From assembly GCA_943840615.1 (NCBI GenBank), contig CALSVI010000005.1, positions 62,001 to 126,000 of the forward strand: a DNA stretch of 64,000 bases, given 5' to 3'. Every line of letters begins with the position of its first letter. Position 1 is the stretch's first letter. The notes under the pieces were generated by a model. It made no database searches. It saw only the letters and a program-made list of their open reading frames with translations, and was not told where the DNA came from. Source of the DNA: an uncultured Luminiphilus sp. Its GTDB lineage: Bacteria; Pseudomonadota; Gammaproteobacteria; Pseudomonadales; Halieaceae. This document shows positions 47,942-57,877 of the stretch, piece after piece. The position numbers were made by a program, and so were the translations under genes.

Positions 47942-48886
47942 TCAGCGATGCGTGCGGCGCACATAAGTGGCCGGGTCGACCGCGCGGCCGTGTTTGAAGA
48001 CTTCGAAGTGAACGTGCGGCCCCGTAGAGCGGCCCGAGCTGCCCATCAGCGCAATCACGTCGCCGCGCCGAACCAAATCACCCACCTCAACCACATTGCG
48101 CTGGTTGTGGGCATATCGGGTACTCAGTCCATCGCCGTGGGAGACCTCGACCATGGTGCCGTAACCCGACCGATAACCACTCCAGCTCACCACTCCGCTC
48201 GCTACAGCGAGGATGTCAGACCCCGCCCGGCCGGCAAAATCGGCACCCTCGTGCCATGCGCGTTCTCCGGTGATTGGATCAATGCGAGCGCCGTAGGCAG
48301 ACGATTGCCAGCCAGAGCGAATGGGTCGACCGGCAGGGGTCGCCTCTGCACGGAGCTGCTCTGCAGACAGCAACCCTGCCAAGATATCAAATTGGGCTTC
48401 CCGACGGGCAAACACCGCATCAAGCGCCGTGAATTGTCTGTCGACTTCTCCCACCCCGGGCGGCGTGCCCGCTGGCCGCATCAAAGCCGGGCCGCCGAGG
48501 GCAGGTGGACCCGAGAAATCAAATTCTTCTGCCTCGAGACCCGCGAGATCGGTGAGGTGACTGCCCAATGCGTCCAGCCGCGTGACATGCGCCTGTAGAC
48601 TCGCGAGGCGCCGTGTCATCGCCGTTAGGCGAGATTGCGCCTCAACACCCATCTGCGCCAAGGCCTCGGCGCGATCGATGGCCTGCTGCTCCTGAGCCGA
48701 AACGCGGGTCGCTTGTTCCGACGCAACACCCTCACTGAAACCGAGCTGATAGCTGCCGGCTATCAGGCCGAGGGGAACGCCGATAATGCAAGCCGAGAGT
48801 AGCGCCACAGACCACTTACCCAACTCAAGGGTACGGGACGCCGCATCGCGGTTTAAGAAGATCAGTTTCAAGATGGTTTGTCGCAC
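47942..48886 (-). CDS. M23-family (LytM-type) peptidase, membrane-anchored
   Basis: The 314-residue protein has one N-terminal membrane helix (about residues 25-45), a coiled coil (about 60-110) and a C-terminal LytM domain. Zinc-site motifs are visible: WHEGADFAG, then LSTRYAHNQRN and GPHVHFEVFKHGRAVDP. Active LytM enzymes cut peptidoglycan cross-links; the His and Asp ligands appear to be kept. Coiled coil plus LytM recalls EnvC/NlpD-type division factors. Position between lpxC and secA is common in Pseudomonas-like gammaproteobacteria. Confidence 0.9.
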   Translation of the reverse strand: MRQTILKLIFLNRDAASRTLELGKWSVALLSACIIGVPLGLIAGSYQLGFSEGVASEQATRVSAQEQQAIDRAEALAQMGVEAQSRLTAMTRRLASLQAHVTRLDALGSHLTDLAGLEAEEFDFSGPPALGGPALMRPAGTPPGVGEVDRQFTALDAVFARREAQFDILAGLLSAEQLRAEATPAGRPIRSGWQSSAYGARIDPITGERAWHEGADFAGRAGSDILAVASGVVSWSGYRSGYGTMVEVSHGDGLSTRYAHNQRNVVEVGDLVRRGDVIALMGSSGRSTGPHVHFEVFKHGRAVDPATYVRRTHR

Positions 48887-48985
48887 ATAACAGAAGCTAA
48901 ATCATGCCATTTTCGGAGGTGGAGGGAAACCGCAGTGGCGCACCCAAAGCGGTTTTTTGAGGGAGGATAGGGTCGTTGGCAGGAC

Positions 48986-49903
48986 TCAGGCCAATTGCAG
49001 ATCCTGAGGCAAAGCCCAATCGAGCGGCGCGTCCGCCTCTTCCTCGAAGGTCACCCACTCCCAACTTTGGGGGTTGGCAAACAGTTCCCTTACCAGGCGG
49101 TTATTCAGTGCATGACCTGACTTAATCCCTTCGTAGTCTGCAAGTAATTGGTGGCCGGCGAGGTACAGATCCCCCATCGCATCCAACATCTTATGCTTTA
49201 CAAACTCGTCGTCGTAGCGCAACCCGCCGTCATTAAGAATGCGGTAATCATCAATGACGATCGCATTATCGACGCTGCCACCTTTGGCGAGACCGCGGGA
49301 ACGCATGTATTCGAATTCATGCACAAAACCAAAGGTACGCGCCCGGCTGATTTCACGAACAAACGCCTCGCTGCTGATATCGAGGGTCGCACGACCCGAC
49401 TGCGCTCGAAAAACCGGATGGTCAAAATCGATAGCAAATGTCACGCGAAACCCATCATAGGGTCTCAATGTGGCGGTCTTGTCGCCCTCATTGACGGCAA
49501 TCTCGTCTGTCACGCGAATAAAGCGTTTTGCTGCAGATTGTGTGCGAATACCAGCCGCTTGCAGCAGGTAGACAAAAGGACCCGCCGACCCATCCATGAT
49601 GGGCACTTCCGCCGAGTCGATGTCGATAAAGGCATTGTCAACGCCGAGCCCGCAGAGCGCCGACAAAAGATGCTCTACCGTGGTCACCCGTGCGTCGCCG
49701 CTGCCTAAACTGGTGGAGAGATCAGTCTCATCGACCCAGTCCGCCCGGGCGGGGATGTCCCGGACCGGATTCAGGTCGATGCGACGAAACACAATGCCGG
49801 TGTCCTCTGGCGCCGGATTGAGCACGATGGCCACCTTGTTACCGGAGTGAAGCCCTACACCCGTCGACTTAATCGACTCCTGCAGGGTGCGTTGCCGAAG
49901 CAT
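48986..49903 (-). CDS. lpxC: UDP-3-O-acyl-N-acetylglucosamine deacetylase LpxC
   Basis: LpxC is the zinc deacetylase that commits UDP-acyl-GlcNAc to lipid A synthesis. The 305-residue protein shows the N-terminal [11 protein letters not shown], the zinc ligands in [10 protein letters not shown] and in [18 protein letters not shown], and the domain boundary [24 protein letters not shown]. The gene lies about 100 nt downstream of ftsZ, the usual place. It is full length and intact. Confidence 0.97.
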   Translation of the reverse strand: MLRQRTLQESIKSTGVGLHSGNKVAIVLNPAPEDTGIVFRRIDLNPVRDIPARADWVDETDLSTSLGSGDARVTTVEHLLSALCGLGVDNAFIDIDSAEVPIMDGSAGPFVYLLQAAGIRTQSAAKRFIRVTDEIAVNEGDKTATLRPYDGFRVTFAIDFDHPVFRAQSGRATLDISSEAFVREISRARTFGFVHEFEYMRSRGLAKGGSVDNAIVIDDYRILNDGGLRYDDEFVKHKMLDAMGDLYLAGHQLLADYEGIKSGHALNNRLVRELFANPQSWEWVTFEEEADAPLDWALPQDLQLA

Positions 49904-50002
49904 ATGATCCCCTCTTGTTCAGGGGAGACATTACTAGGGCGCGCCACCTCAATCCAGCACTCCTGCCCCGACTATTTACAGGATTCGGGGCTTTACAGCG
50001 TC

Positions 50003-51172
50003 TCAGTCAGCCTGGCGACGGAGAAAAGCCGGCACGTCGAAAAGCTGCTCATCAAGGTCCTCATCCATCTTGAGCGCCGTCTGGCCATCCACTGCTGCCG
50101 TGGTCGCCTGACGCCTGCCTGGAGGCAAATCGTAATCCTCGTAGTCCGAACCCGTTGTTGCCGGACGCTTCGCGACCGCCGTGGGCTCGACCGCTGTCAG
50201 CGATGGACGCGCCTCGCCATTGCGAAGCCCTGTTGCGACCACGGTGACCTTGAGACTGTCGGTCATCTCAGGGTCAATCACGGTGCCGACCACCACCGTG
50301 GCGTCCTCTGATGCGATATCTTCGATCGTCGCGCCGACCTCCGAAAACTCACCCAGTGACAGGTCCAGACCTGCGGTGATATTGACCAAAATGCCCCGCG
50401 CACCGCTGAGGTCGATATCGTCCAGGAGAGGGCTATTAATAGCGCGCTCAGCCGCCTCGCGCGCCCGATTCTCACCGCTAGCGGTGCCGGTTCCCATCAT
50501 GGCGGAACCCATCTCAGACATCACCGTGCGGACATCCGCAAAGTCCACGTTGACCAGACCGGGGCGAATAATGAGATCAGCAATACCCTGCACCGCACCC
50601 AGCAGCACATCGTTGGCCTCCTTAAAGGCGTCGAGCAGCGTGGTGTTGGAGCCCAGCACTTCCAGCAGCTTCTCGTTGGGAATGGTAATCAAGGAATCGC
50701 AGTGCTGCGCAATCTCCTTGAGACCGTCGTCCGCCGTATTGAGACGCTTCTTGCCCTCAAAGCTGAACGGTCGAGTCACCACGGCCACGGTCAATATGCC
50801 GAGTTCCCGCGCGACCTCAGCCACAATAGGGGCTGCGCCGGTACCGGTGCCACCACCCATCCCCGCCGTCACGAACACCATGTCAGCGCCGTGCATGGCG
50901 TCGGCGATGCGGTCCCGGTCTTCGAGGGCGGCGGCGCGACCCACTTCCGGATTGGCACCCGCACCCAAACCTTTGGTGATGCCCGCGCCCAACTGCAGCA
51001 CCGTTTTAGAGCTGATATCAGAAAGCGCCTGAGCGTCGGTATTGGCGCAAATAAAATCGACGCCGTCGACCTGATGATCGATCATGTGTCGGACGGCGTT
51101 ACCACCCCCGCCACCGACACCGATCACCTTGATCACGGCACTTTGCGGTGCACTGTCTACTAATTCAAACAT
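50003..51172 (-). CDS. ftsZ: Cell division GTPase FtsZ
   Basis: FtsZ polymerises into the cytokinetic ring. The 389-residue protein has the GTPase signature GMGGGTGTGAAPIVAEVAREL, N-terminal IKVIGVGGGGGNAVRHM, the T7 synergy loop NVDFADVRTVM and the C-terminal conserved peptide DLDEQLFDVPAFLRRQAD that binds FtsA and ZipA. A short acidic linker precedes the peptide. It follows ftsA by about 58 nt, leaving space for its own promoter. Confidence 0.98.
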   Translation of the reverse strand: MFELVDSAPQSAVIKVIGVGGGGGNAVRHMIDHQVDGVDFICANTDAQALSDISSKTVLQLGAGITKGLGAGANPEVGRAAALEDRDRIADAMHGADMVFVTAGMGGGTGTGAAPIVAEVARELGILTVAVVTRPFSFEGKKRLNTADDGLKEIAQHCDSLITIPNEKLLEVLGSNTTLLDAFKEANDVLLGAVQGIADLIIRPGLVNVDFADVRTVMSEMGSAMMGTGTASGENRAREAAERAINSPLLDDIDLSGARGILVNITAGLDLSLGEFSEVGATIEDIASEDATVVVGTVIDPEMTDSLKVTVVATGLRNGEARPSLTAVEPTAVAKRPATTGSDYEDYDLPPGRRQATTAAVDGQTALKMDEDLDEQLFDVPAFLRRQAD

Positions 51173-51230
51173 CGTTTTCTCCCCTTTTTCTTAAAAAAGC
51201 CCCGAACCGCGAGCCCTGCCAAAAAATCTG

Positions 51231-52469
51231 CTAAAAATGTCGCGCGAGCCACGCTTTAACTCGCTCGATAACCCCCCCACCCTCGGACTGCGCCTCATGG
51301 CGCTCCGTCGCCGCGTCGCGGGCTTCTTCTGCTCCGTAAAGCAGCAGCCCCACCGCAGTGGCATAAATAGGATTTCGGATGATGTCGTGCAGTCCCCTCG
51401 CGTATTGAGGGGCGCCGACTCTGACCGGCATATGAAAGATTTCCTCAGCCAAGTCGACCGCGCCTTCCATCTTTGAAGTGCCGCCGGTCAGGACTACGCC
51501 AGCGGGTATCAGTTCTTCATAACCGGACCGGCGCAGCTCCGACTGGATCAAGGTAAACAACTCGTCGTAACGCGGTTCCACCACCTCGGCAAGAGATTGA
51601 CGAGACAGGTCACGCGGCGGCCGATCACCCACACTGGGCACCTTGATGGTTTCATCAGGCCCGGCAAGCTGCGTGAGTGCGCAGGCATATCGAATCTTGA
51701 TTTCTTCAGCGTGTTGAGTCGGGGTGCGCAGAGCCATGGCAATATCGTTAGTCACCTGATCACCGGCAATCGGAATCACACCGGTATGGCGTATCGAGCC
51801 ATCGGTGAAGATGGCGATATCGGAAGTGCCGCCCCCGATATCGACCAGACAAACGCCAAGATCCCGCTCGTCCTCGGTGATGACCGAGTAACTCGAGGCG
51901 AGCTGCTCTAAAATAATGCCGTCCACCGACAACCCACATCGCTCAACGCATTTCTCAATGTTCTGCGCGGCGTTGACGGCGCAGGTGACCAGATGCACCT
52001 TTGCCTCCAGGCGGACACCGGACATACCGAGAGGTTCCCGAATACCGGACTGGTTATCGATCACGTATTCCTGAGGCAGCACGTGCAGCACTTTCTGATC
52101 AGCGGGGATCGCCACCGCTTGCGCCGCATCGATCACGCGGTCCACGTCCTGTCGGAACACTTCCTGATCACGAATCGCGACAATCCCGTGGGAGTTCACC
52201 GAACGAATGTGGCTACCGGCGATCCCGACATAAACCGAGTGAATCTGGCAGCCGGCCATCAGTTCTGCTTCTTCCACAGCGCGCTGTATGGCGTTGACCG
52301 TGGATTCAATATTCACCACGACCCCTTTTTTCATACCTCGAGAGGGATGCGAGCCAATACCAACCACTTCCATACCGCCATCGGGGTCAATCTCCCCGAC
52401 AACCGCAACGACTTTTGAGGTTCCGATATCGAGCCCCACAATCATTTGTTTATTTTCTCCACCGGCCAT
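51231..52469 (-). CDS. ftsA: Cell division protein FtsA
   Basis: FtsA is the actin-like membrane tether for FtsZ. The 412-residue protein shows IVGLDIGTSKVVAVVGEI (phosphate 1 loop), the 1C subdomain, VCLVDIGGGTSDIAIFTDG (phosphate 2) and VVLTGGTSKMEGAVDLAEEIF. It ends with a C-terminal amphipathic helix VIERVKAWLARHF that targets the membrane. Its start overlaps the ftsQ stop by one base. It is full length. Confidence 0.97.
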   Translation of the reverse strand: MAGGENKQMIVGLDIGTSKVVAVVGEIDPDGGMEVVGIGSHPSRGMKKGVVVNIESTVNAIQRAVEEAELMAGCQIHSVYVGIAGSHIRSVNSHGIVAIRDQEVFRQDVDRVIDAAQAVAIPADQKVLHVLPQEYVIDNQSGIREPLGMSGVRLEAKVHLVTCAVNAAQNIEKCVERCGLSVDGIILEQLASSYSVITEDERDLGVCLVDIGGGTSDIAIFTDGSIRHTGVIPIAGDQVTNDIAMALRTPTQHAEEIKIRYACALTQLAGPDETIKVPSVGDRPPRDLSRQSLAEVVEPRYDELFTLIQSELRRSGYEELIPAGVVLTGGTSKMEGAVDLAEEIFHMPVRVGAPQYARGLHDIIRNPIYATAVGLLLYGAEEARDAATERHEAQSEGGGVIERVKAWLARHF

Positions 52470-53254
52470 TACCCTTCCCCCTCGTTCTGCGCGGTCCGCA
52501 TAGCCAGCCCCGCATCGCTAAATGTCACCGCCGCTCCGTACTCGTAACGCAGATCAACTTTTGCCACAGCCTGTGCAGGCAATGCTTCTTCCCACAGGCG
52601 CCTGAAGCGCGCCACGCGCTGGGATATCTCCTTTGCACCCAGTAGCAGCGACAGTCCGCTATCAAATTGCACCGCCACCTGTCCCAACGCATCCAGAGAC
52701 AACTTATCGATCGTCAGCCCCGTTGGTTCAAACAGTCCTGCTAGCATCTGATAACGACGCATCAAAGAGACTTCTGCCCCGGGTGGGCCGCTCAGCACGG
52801 GAAGGTCGTCGTAGAGGGGATCACGCGAGGCGGGAAAGAATTGGCCCTCGTGATTGAGGTAGCCCAGCTCACCCCATTGCGCCATCGGGCGCTGCTCTAC
52901 AAGAGTTACCTGAATTTCGGCTGGCCAGCGGCGTCGGGTATTCACGCTGTAAACCCAAGGTAAGGATTCAAGTTCGCGGCGCAGATCAGTAAGGTCGGCT
53001 GCAAGAAAGCCCTCGGCAACCTGGGGTGCAAGCCGCGCCTGAATGGCCTCGGCATCAATATGGCGAACATCGCCCAATACCGTGAGCCGTTCCACCTGCT
53101 GCGCACTCAAGCTCGCACCGCCCTGATACAGACCCGCACCCACCATTGCCAGTCCCAATCCCAGCAGCGTGCGATTCAACCATCGTCTGAGCGGCGAAAT
53201 AGACGCCACACGTGCCTCTGCGCGTTGCCCCGCAACTCGGTCAGGTCTCGACAT
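52469..53254 (-). CDS. ftsQ: Cell division protein FtsQ
   Basis: FtsQ is a bitopic divisome scaffold recruiting FtsB and FtsL. The protein has a basic cytoplasmic tail, one membrane helix (LLGLGLAMVGAGLYQG, about residues 31-46), a POTRA domain (VERLTVLGDVRHIDAEAIQARL) and the FtsQ domain with LPWVYSVNTRRRWPAEIQVTLVEQRPMAQWG. I chose ATG 53254 because GAGG lies 6 nt upstream; it overlaps the ddl stop by 14 nt. The longer frame (53278) has no such support. Confidence 0.94.
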   Translation of the reverse strand: MSRPDRVAGQRAEARVASISPLRRWLNRTLLGLGLAMVGAGLYQGGASLSAQQVERLTVLGDVRHIDAEAIQARLAPQVAEGFLAADLTDLRRELESLPWVYSVNTRRRWPAEIQVTLVEQRPMAQWGELGYLNHEGQFFPASRDPLYDDLPVLSGPPGAEVSLMRRYQMLAGLFEPTGLTIDKLSLDALGQVAVQFDSGLSLLLGAKEISQRVARFRRLWEEALPAQAVAKVDLRYEYGAAVTFSDAGLAMRTAQNEGEG

Positions 53255-54173
53255 GACGCACCTCAAGACTGTGTTCATATATTTCGCTCAGTAGGTCGAG
53301 CAGGCTCAGTCCCGCCACCTTTGCTGCCAACGGGACCAAACTGTGTGAGGTCATACCGGGAACGGTATTCACCTCGAGGAGCTGCCAATCACCCTCGTGG
53401 TCTCGCATGACGTCGACCCGGCCCCAAACCTCTCCTCTCACTGCATCGAAGGCAGCGCGGGCCAGCGCCGAAAGCGCCGCCTCCTCGTCCGCCGTCAAGT
53501 CCGACGGGCAGGTGAAGCAGGTTTCTTCCGAGCGATACTTAGCGTCGAAATCGTAAAATTCGCCGGGTACATCAATACGGATACTGGGCAGGGTCTTGTC
53601 CCCCAGAATGGCCACCGTGTACTCGGCGCCCGAGACAAACTGCTCTGCCATTACCTCGGTGCCATAGCCGGAGGCTTGAAGGAAGGATGCTTCCAGTTCG
53701 GCACCACTTGTGGCCTTGCTCATCCCAAGAGAGGAACCCTCAAGCGCAGGCTTCACAAAGACGGTCCCCAGTGCCTCGATGATCGCCTGCCAGTCTGTAT
53801 TTGCCTCAAGCACCTCAAACGCCGGGGTAGGCAACCCCACACCTTGCCAGACCCATTTGGTCCGAATCTTGTCCATGGTCAGCGCAGAGGCCAACAGCCC
53901 ACAGCCGCTGTACGGCAGTTTCATCAGTTCAAACAGACCCTGTACCGTGCCGTCTTCTCCACCCGGGCCATGCAGCAAGTTAAAGACAAAGGACGCTTCC
54001 TTGAGCCGCTCTGGCCAATCCTTTTCTGCAGGGTCAACCCGCAGCACGTTCGCACCGTCTTGTTCGAGCGCACGCGCCACGTTCTCACCGCTCTGCAGAG
54101 AAATACTGCGCTCGGCGGCCGTACCACCCAACATGACTGCCAATGTCTTTCCGCTGAAAGGCCCGGCGCTCAT
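53241..54173 (-). CDS. ddl: D-alanine--D-alanine ligase
   Basis: Ddl joins two D-alanines using ATP, giving the dipeptide that MurF attaches. The 310-residue ATP-grasp protein shows LAVMLGGTAAERSISLQSG, FNLLHGPGGEDGTVQG, GCGLLASALTMDKIRTKW, VFVKPALEGSSLGMSK and LLEVNTVPGMTSHSLVPLAA. It is the DdlB type within the dcw cluster. ATG 54173 overlaps the murC stop. Confidence 0.96.
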   Translation of the reverse strand: MSAGPFSGKTLAVMLGGTAAERSISLQSGENVARALEQDGANVLRVDPAEKDWPERLKEASFVFNLLHGPGGEDGTVQGLFELMKLPYSGCGLLASALTMDKIRTKWVWQGVGLPTPAFEVLEANTDWQAIIEALGTVFVKPALEGSSLGMSKATSGAELEASFLQASGYGTEVMAEQFVSGAEYTVAILGDKTLPSIRIDVPGEFYDFDAKYRSEETCFTCPSDLTADEEAALSALARAAFDAVRGEVWGRVDVMRDHEGDWQLLEVNTVPGMTSHSLVPLAAKVAGLSLLDLLSEIYEHSLEVRHVET

Positions 54174-55600
54174 TGCAGCACCTCTAGTGACTCACAATCA
54201 GCCAGGACGCCCGCCAGGCGCCCAATATCGCCCGCCCCCTGCATGAGCAGAATGTCAGCATCCTCCATCACACCGGCTAACACTGCGGCGAGCTGACGCT
54301 GGTCAGACACCACAATCGGCTCCACCACGCCTCTGGAGCGAATCGCTTTTGCCAGAGACTGGGAATCCGCTCCCTCTATCGCCACTTCTCCGGCGGAATA
54401 GACATCCAGCAGAATCAAGCACTGCGCCTCACCGAGTACCGATACGAACTCATCGAAATGATCCCGCGTGCGCGTGAATCGGTGGGGCTGATAAACCATG
54501 ACAACCCGCTGCCCAACAAAGGCATCCCGCGCCGCCCGCAACGTGACCGCGACCTCTGTTGGGTGGTGTCCATAGTCATCGACCAGACGCGCGCTGCCAG
54601 ATTTCCAACGCACCTCCCCCAAGTCCGAAAAGCGCCGACCGACGCCAGCAAACTCTAAAAGCCCCTTCACAATGGCGGCATCAGGAATACCCAGCTCCAA
54701 GCACAACGCTGCAGCGCCAACCGCGTTCTGCGCGTTGTGCAAACCCGGCATTTTCACCGTGAGCGCCAAAGGCGTTGCCCCCTCAGGGCGAATCAGCTCA
54801 AAGTGGCTGTACAAACCCTCGCCACGGTAATTGTCGAGCCTGTAGTCAGCGTCGCTGTGACGACCATAAGTAATCACCCGGCGCGAGAGCTCCGGGATGA
54901 GATCCCGCACGCCTTTGTCATCCAGACACATCACAGCTGGCCCATAAAAAGGCAGGTTGTGAAGGAATCCATCGAAGGCCTGAATGTAGCGGGCGAGGTC
55001 TCCCTCATAGTGCTCCATATGGTCCGCTTCGATATTGGTGACCAGCGCCATCATGGGCTGCAGGTGCAGAAAAGAGGCATCACTCTCATCTGCCTCAACC
55101 ACCAAATATTGCCCCTCACCCAGCGCCGCGTTGGCCCCCGCCTGATTGAGCAGGCCGCCGATAACGAAGGTCGGATCCTCGCCCGCCTCACCCAGAATGG
55201 CCGCGATCAGACTAGTGGTCGTGGTTTTACCGTGCGTGCCGGCGACGGCGATGCCAAAGCGATAGCGCATAAGCTCTGCCAGCATTTCTGCACGCGGGAT
55301 AACGGGAATACGCCTTTCCCGAGCGGCCAATCGCTCCGGGTTATCGTCGGGCACTGCCGCCGACACCACCAACACATCCGCGTCCCCAAGGTGCTCGGCG
55401 GCATGGCCGATGTGAACGGTGATCCCGAGGGAGCGCAGTCTTGCGACCACTGAGCTCTCGGTTTGATCAGCACCCGTCACGGTGTAACCCAAGCCCGCCA
55501 ATACCTCGGCGATTCCGCTCATGCCGGCGCCCCCGATGCCCACCATAAAAATGTGGCGAGTGCGGCCCATACCGGGAATCGGAAGGCGTGGCTCAACCAT
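54170..55600 (-). CDS. murC: UDP-N-acetylmuramate--L-alanine ligase MurC
   Basis: MurC adds L-alanine to UDP-MurNAc, the first peptide-stem step. The 476-residue product has the Rossmann start HIFMVGIGGAGMSGIAEVLAGLGY, the ATP site VAGTHGKTTTTSLIAAIL, EADESDASFLHLQP, VTNIEADHMEHY and DDYGHHPTEVAVTL. I chose ATG 55600, overlapping murG by 8 nt; the longer frame lies inside murG and has no family similarity. Confidence 0.96.
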   Translation of the reverse strand: MVEPRLPIPGMGRTRHIFMVGIGGAGMSGIAEVLAGLGYTVTGADQTESSVVARLRSLGITVHIGHAAEHLGDADVLVVSAAVPDDNPERLAARERRIPVIPRAEMLAELMRYRFGIAVAGTHGKTTTTSLIAAILGEAGEDPTFVIGGLLNQAGANAALGEGQYLVVEADESDASFLHLQPMMALVTNIEADHMEHYEGDLARYIQAFDGFLHNLPFYGPAVMCLDDKGVRDLIPELSRRVITYGRHSDADYRLDNYRGEGLYSHFELIRPEGATPLALTVKMPGLHNAQNAVGAAALCLELGIPDAAIVKGLLEFAGVGRRFSDLGEVRWKSGSARLVDDYGHHPTEVAVTLRAARDAFVGQRVVMVYQPHRFTRTRDHFDEFVSVLGEAQCLILLDVYSAGEVAIEGADSQSLAKAIRSRGVVEPIVVSDQRQLAAVLAGVMEDADILLMQGAGDIGRLAGVLADCESLEVLQ

Positions 55601-56717
55601 CTGCACGCACCACCCCCGTAAGCACTTCGACAACGCGATGAGTGGCTTCGGCGGCCCGCGCCTGACAAGCAGCCTTCGACATCGCCAGCAAGGTAGCCGG
55701 TGCGGCAACCCATTTCATTAACAGCTGTGCCACCTGCTCGGGGGAGGCGTCGTTCTGGGGCAACAATAATGCCGCACCCAAATCCGAGAGTACGCGAGCA
55801 TTTTTGGTCTGGTGGTCATCAATTGCGTGTGGCAGGGGTATCAATAACGATGCGGTGCCTGTGGCCGTTAACTCTGAAATGGTCAGAGCACCAGCCCGCG
55901 CAATCACCAAATCTGCCCAGCGGTAGGCCGCAGTCATGTCTTCGATAAAGTCGTCGCACCGACGATCTGCAAACGAAGTGTTTTGCCATGCTGCGTCGGC
56001 GTCTGCCCGGTTGCGCTCTCCGCATTGTTGCCACAGCGCTACCGACTGACCCAGGCCCTGCTCTACAAGCAGGTGGAATACGGCCGGGAGCAACTGATTC
56101 AGCGGTGCAGCCCCAAGACTGCCTCCCAGAGCCAACACTCTCAGAGGTCGCTCACCAGAAAAGTCAGAGAGCTGGTTCAATGCTTCGCGATCGACCGGCT
56201 GTAGTGTCGCCCTGACCGGATTGCCGACCACCTCTGCTTGCTTGTCCGCCGCAAACCCGCCGGGCAAACCACACAGCACCCGCTTCGCCATCGGCGCCAG
56301 CCAGCGATTCGTGGTGCCGGCGACCGCGTTTTGTTCGTGAATCACCAGCGGTTTTCGGGTGAGCCAAGCGGCTAATCCTGCGGGCCCGGCAGCGTACCCG
56401 CCCATACCCAATACCACATCGGGTTTGACGCGCCAGATGACCGATAGCGATTGGCAAACCGCAAGGACGAGGCGCACCGATCCCTGCACTCGCGCCAACA
56501 GACTTTTACCCCGCAAACCCGACACGCTGAGGTGATGGAGAGGTAAACCAGCAACCGGTACCAAGCGCTGCTCGATGCCACGATCTGTGCCGATCCAGTC
56601 GACGGACCAACCCTGCTCAGTGAGCAATTCGGCCACCGCCAACGCAGGATAAACATGACCTCCCGTGCCTCCTGCAGCGATCAGGGCGCGACCGGCACGA
56701 TCGGCGGAACGGTTCAT
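55593..56717 (-). CDS. murG: UDP-N-acetylglucosamine--lipid I transferase MurG
   Basis: MurG adds GlcNAc to lipid I on the cytoplasmic membrane face to make lipid II. The 374-residue protein begins with ALIAAGGTGGHVYPALAVAELL, and has GKSLLARVQGSV, VLGMGGYAAGPAGLAAWL, IHEQNAVAGTTNRWLA, LALGGSLGAAPLNQLLP and the nucleotide-binding SELTATGTASLLIPLPHAIDDHQTKNA. ATG 56717 overlaps ftsW by 4 nt; upstream in-frame codons lie inside ftsW. Confidence 0.96.
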   Translation of the reverse strand: MNRSADRAGRALIAAGGTGGHVYPALAVAELLTEQGWSVDWIGTDRGIEQRLVPVAGLPLHHLSVSGLRGKSLLARVQGSVRLVLAVCQSLSVIWRVKPDVVLGMGGYAAGPAGLAAWLTRKPLVIHEQNAVAGTTNRWLAPMAKRVLCGLPGGFAADKQAEVVGNPVRATLQPVDREALNQLSDFSGERPLRVLALGGSLGAAPLNQLLPAVFHLLVEQGLGQSVALWQQCGERNRADADAAWQNTSFADRRCDDFIEDMTAAYRWADLVIARAGALTISELTATGTASLLIPLPHAIDDHQTKNARVLSDLGAALLLPQNDASPEQVAQLLMKWVAAPATLLAMSKAACQARAAEATHRVVEVLTGVVRADG

Positions 56718-57877
56718 GTCGCCACCCTTCGAGACGGCGCGACAGTGCTGGTAGAATCGCCTCTCAGCTGCTGGGCGATGCGCAACACAATGCCGAGCAG
56801 CACACAATTCATGATGAGGCTAGAGCCGCCGTAGCTGACGAAGGGCAGCGTCAGCCCTTTGGTGGGCAACAGACCTGTACTGGCGCCCATATTGACGAAC
56901 ACCTGACCCGCAAACATCAGCGCGGTGCCAAAACAAACATAGGCCTCAAAGTGCTTGCCGCCTGAGGCCGCTCGCCAGCCGGTTTGTAAAATACGCGCAA
57001 CCAGCAGTGCAAACAGCGCTATCAGGGCTGTAGCCCCCACCAAACCAGTTTCCTCGGCCCAAATGGAAAAAACAAAATCGGTATGGGCCATGGGCAAATA
57101 AAACAGTTTTTGCACGCTGTTACCCAAGCCAACCCCCAGCCACTCTCCCTGACCAAAGGCGATCAGAGATTGAATCAACTGAAAACCTGACCCAAAGGGA
57201 TCTGCCCAGGGATCCTGATAAGCCGTCAGACGCGCAAGTCGATAGGGCGCGGCCAGCACCAGTCCCGCAAAGGCGATCGCTACCGTTACCAGCATCGTAA
57301 TGACGTAAATTAATCGGGCTCCCGCCAGAAACATCATGCCCACAACCATGCCGACGGCGATGACGGTGGTGCCAAAATCGGGTTCCAGCAGCAGCAATAA
57401 AGCGACCACTGCCAAAATTCCGATCAAGCGCGCGAGGCCGCTCCAGTGATGTCTGACGGCGTCTTCCTGTCTGACCAGATAACCGGCCGCGTAAAGCAGC
57501 AAGGCCAACTTGGCAAACTCTGAGGGTTGCAAGGTGATGGGCCCTAACGGGAGCCAACGCTGCGCACCGTGCACCTCTCGCCCAATACCGGGCATCAACA
57601 CGAGAATAAGCAGGGCGAAAGCGAAGAACAGCAGCCACGGGGATAGTCTTTGGAGGGTATCGGTGGGCAAGATAAAGGACACGCCACCCGCAGTAAGGCC
57701 CAGCAGCAAATACATGGCGTGACGCTCTGTGTGATGCCAAGGGTTGCCGAAATGGAAATCACTGTATTCAATTGAGGCCGAGGCGATTGCAATCAGACCA
57801 ATACTGATCAACGCAACGCCCAGCATCAGCAGTATGGGATCGCCGCGGTAAGTCGGGAGATGAACGGTGGGGTTCAT
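56714..57877 (-). CDS. ftsW: FtsW, SEDS-family lipid II polymerase
   Basis: FtsW polymerises septal glycan together with FtsI. The 387-residue protein has about ten membrane helices and the SEDS signatures GREVHGAQRWLPLGPITLQPSEFAKLALLLYAAGYL, LEPDFGTTVIAVGMV and THTDFVFSIW-type AHTDFVFSIWAEETGLVGA. The C-terminal region contains GLLPTKGLTLPFVSYGGSSLIMNC. It overlaps murD and murG by 4 nt each, indicating strong coupling. Confidence 0.97.
   Translation of the reverse strand: MNPTVHLPTYRGDPILLMLGVALISIGLIAIASASIEYSDFHFGNPWHHTERHAMYLLLGLTAGGVSFILPTDTLQRLSPWLLFFAFALLILVLMPGIGREVHGAQRWLPLGPITLQPSEFAKLALLLYAAGYLVRQEDAVRHHWSGLARLIGILAVVALLLLLEPDFGTTVIAVGMVVGMMFLAGARLIYVITMLVTVAIAFAGLVLAAPYRLARLTAYQDPWADPFGSGFQLIQSLIAFGQGEWLGVGLGNSVQKLFYLPMAHTDFVFSIWAEETGLVGATALIALFALLVARILQTGWRAASGGKHFEAYVCFGTALMFAGQVFVNMGASTGLLPTKGLTLPFVSYGGSSLIMNCVLLGIVLRIAQQLRGDSTSTVAPSRRVAT

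Noticed and set aside
53397-54296. Long open frame (299 codons) antisense to ddl
   Set aside because: It lies wholly opposite a well-conserved gene, resembles no family and is rich in Arg, Cys and His as typical of shadow frames in GC-rich DNA.
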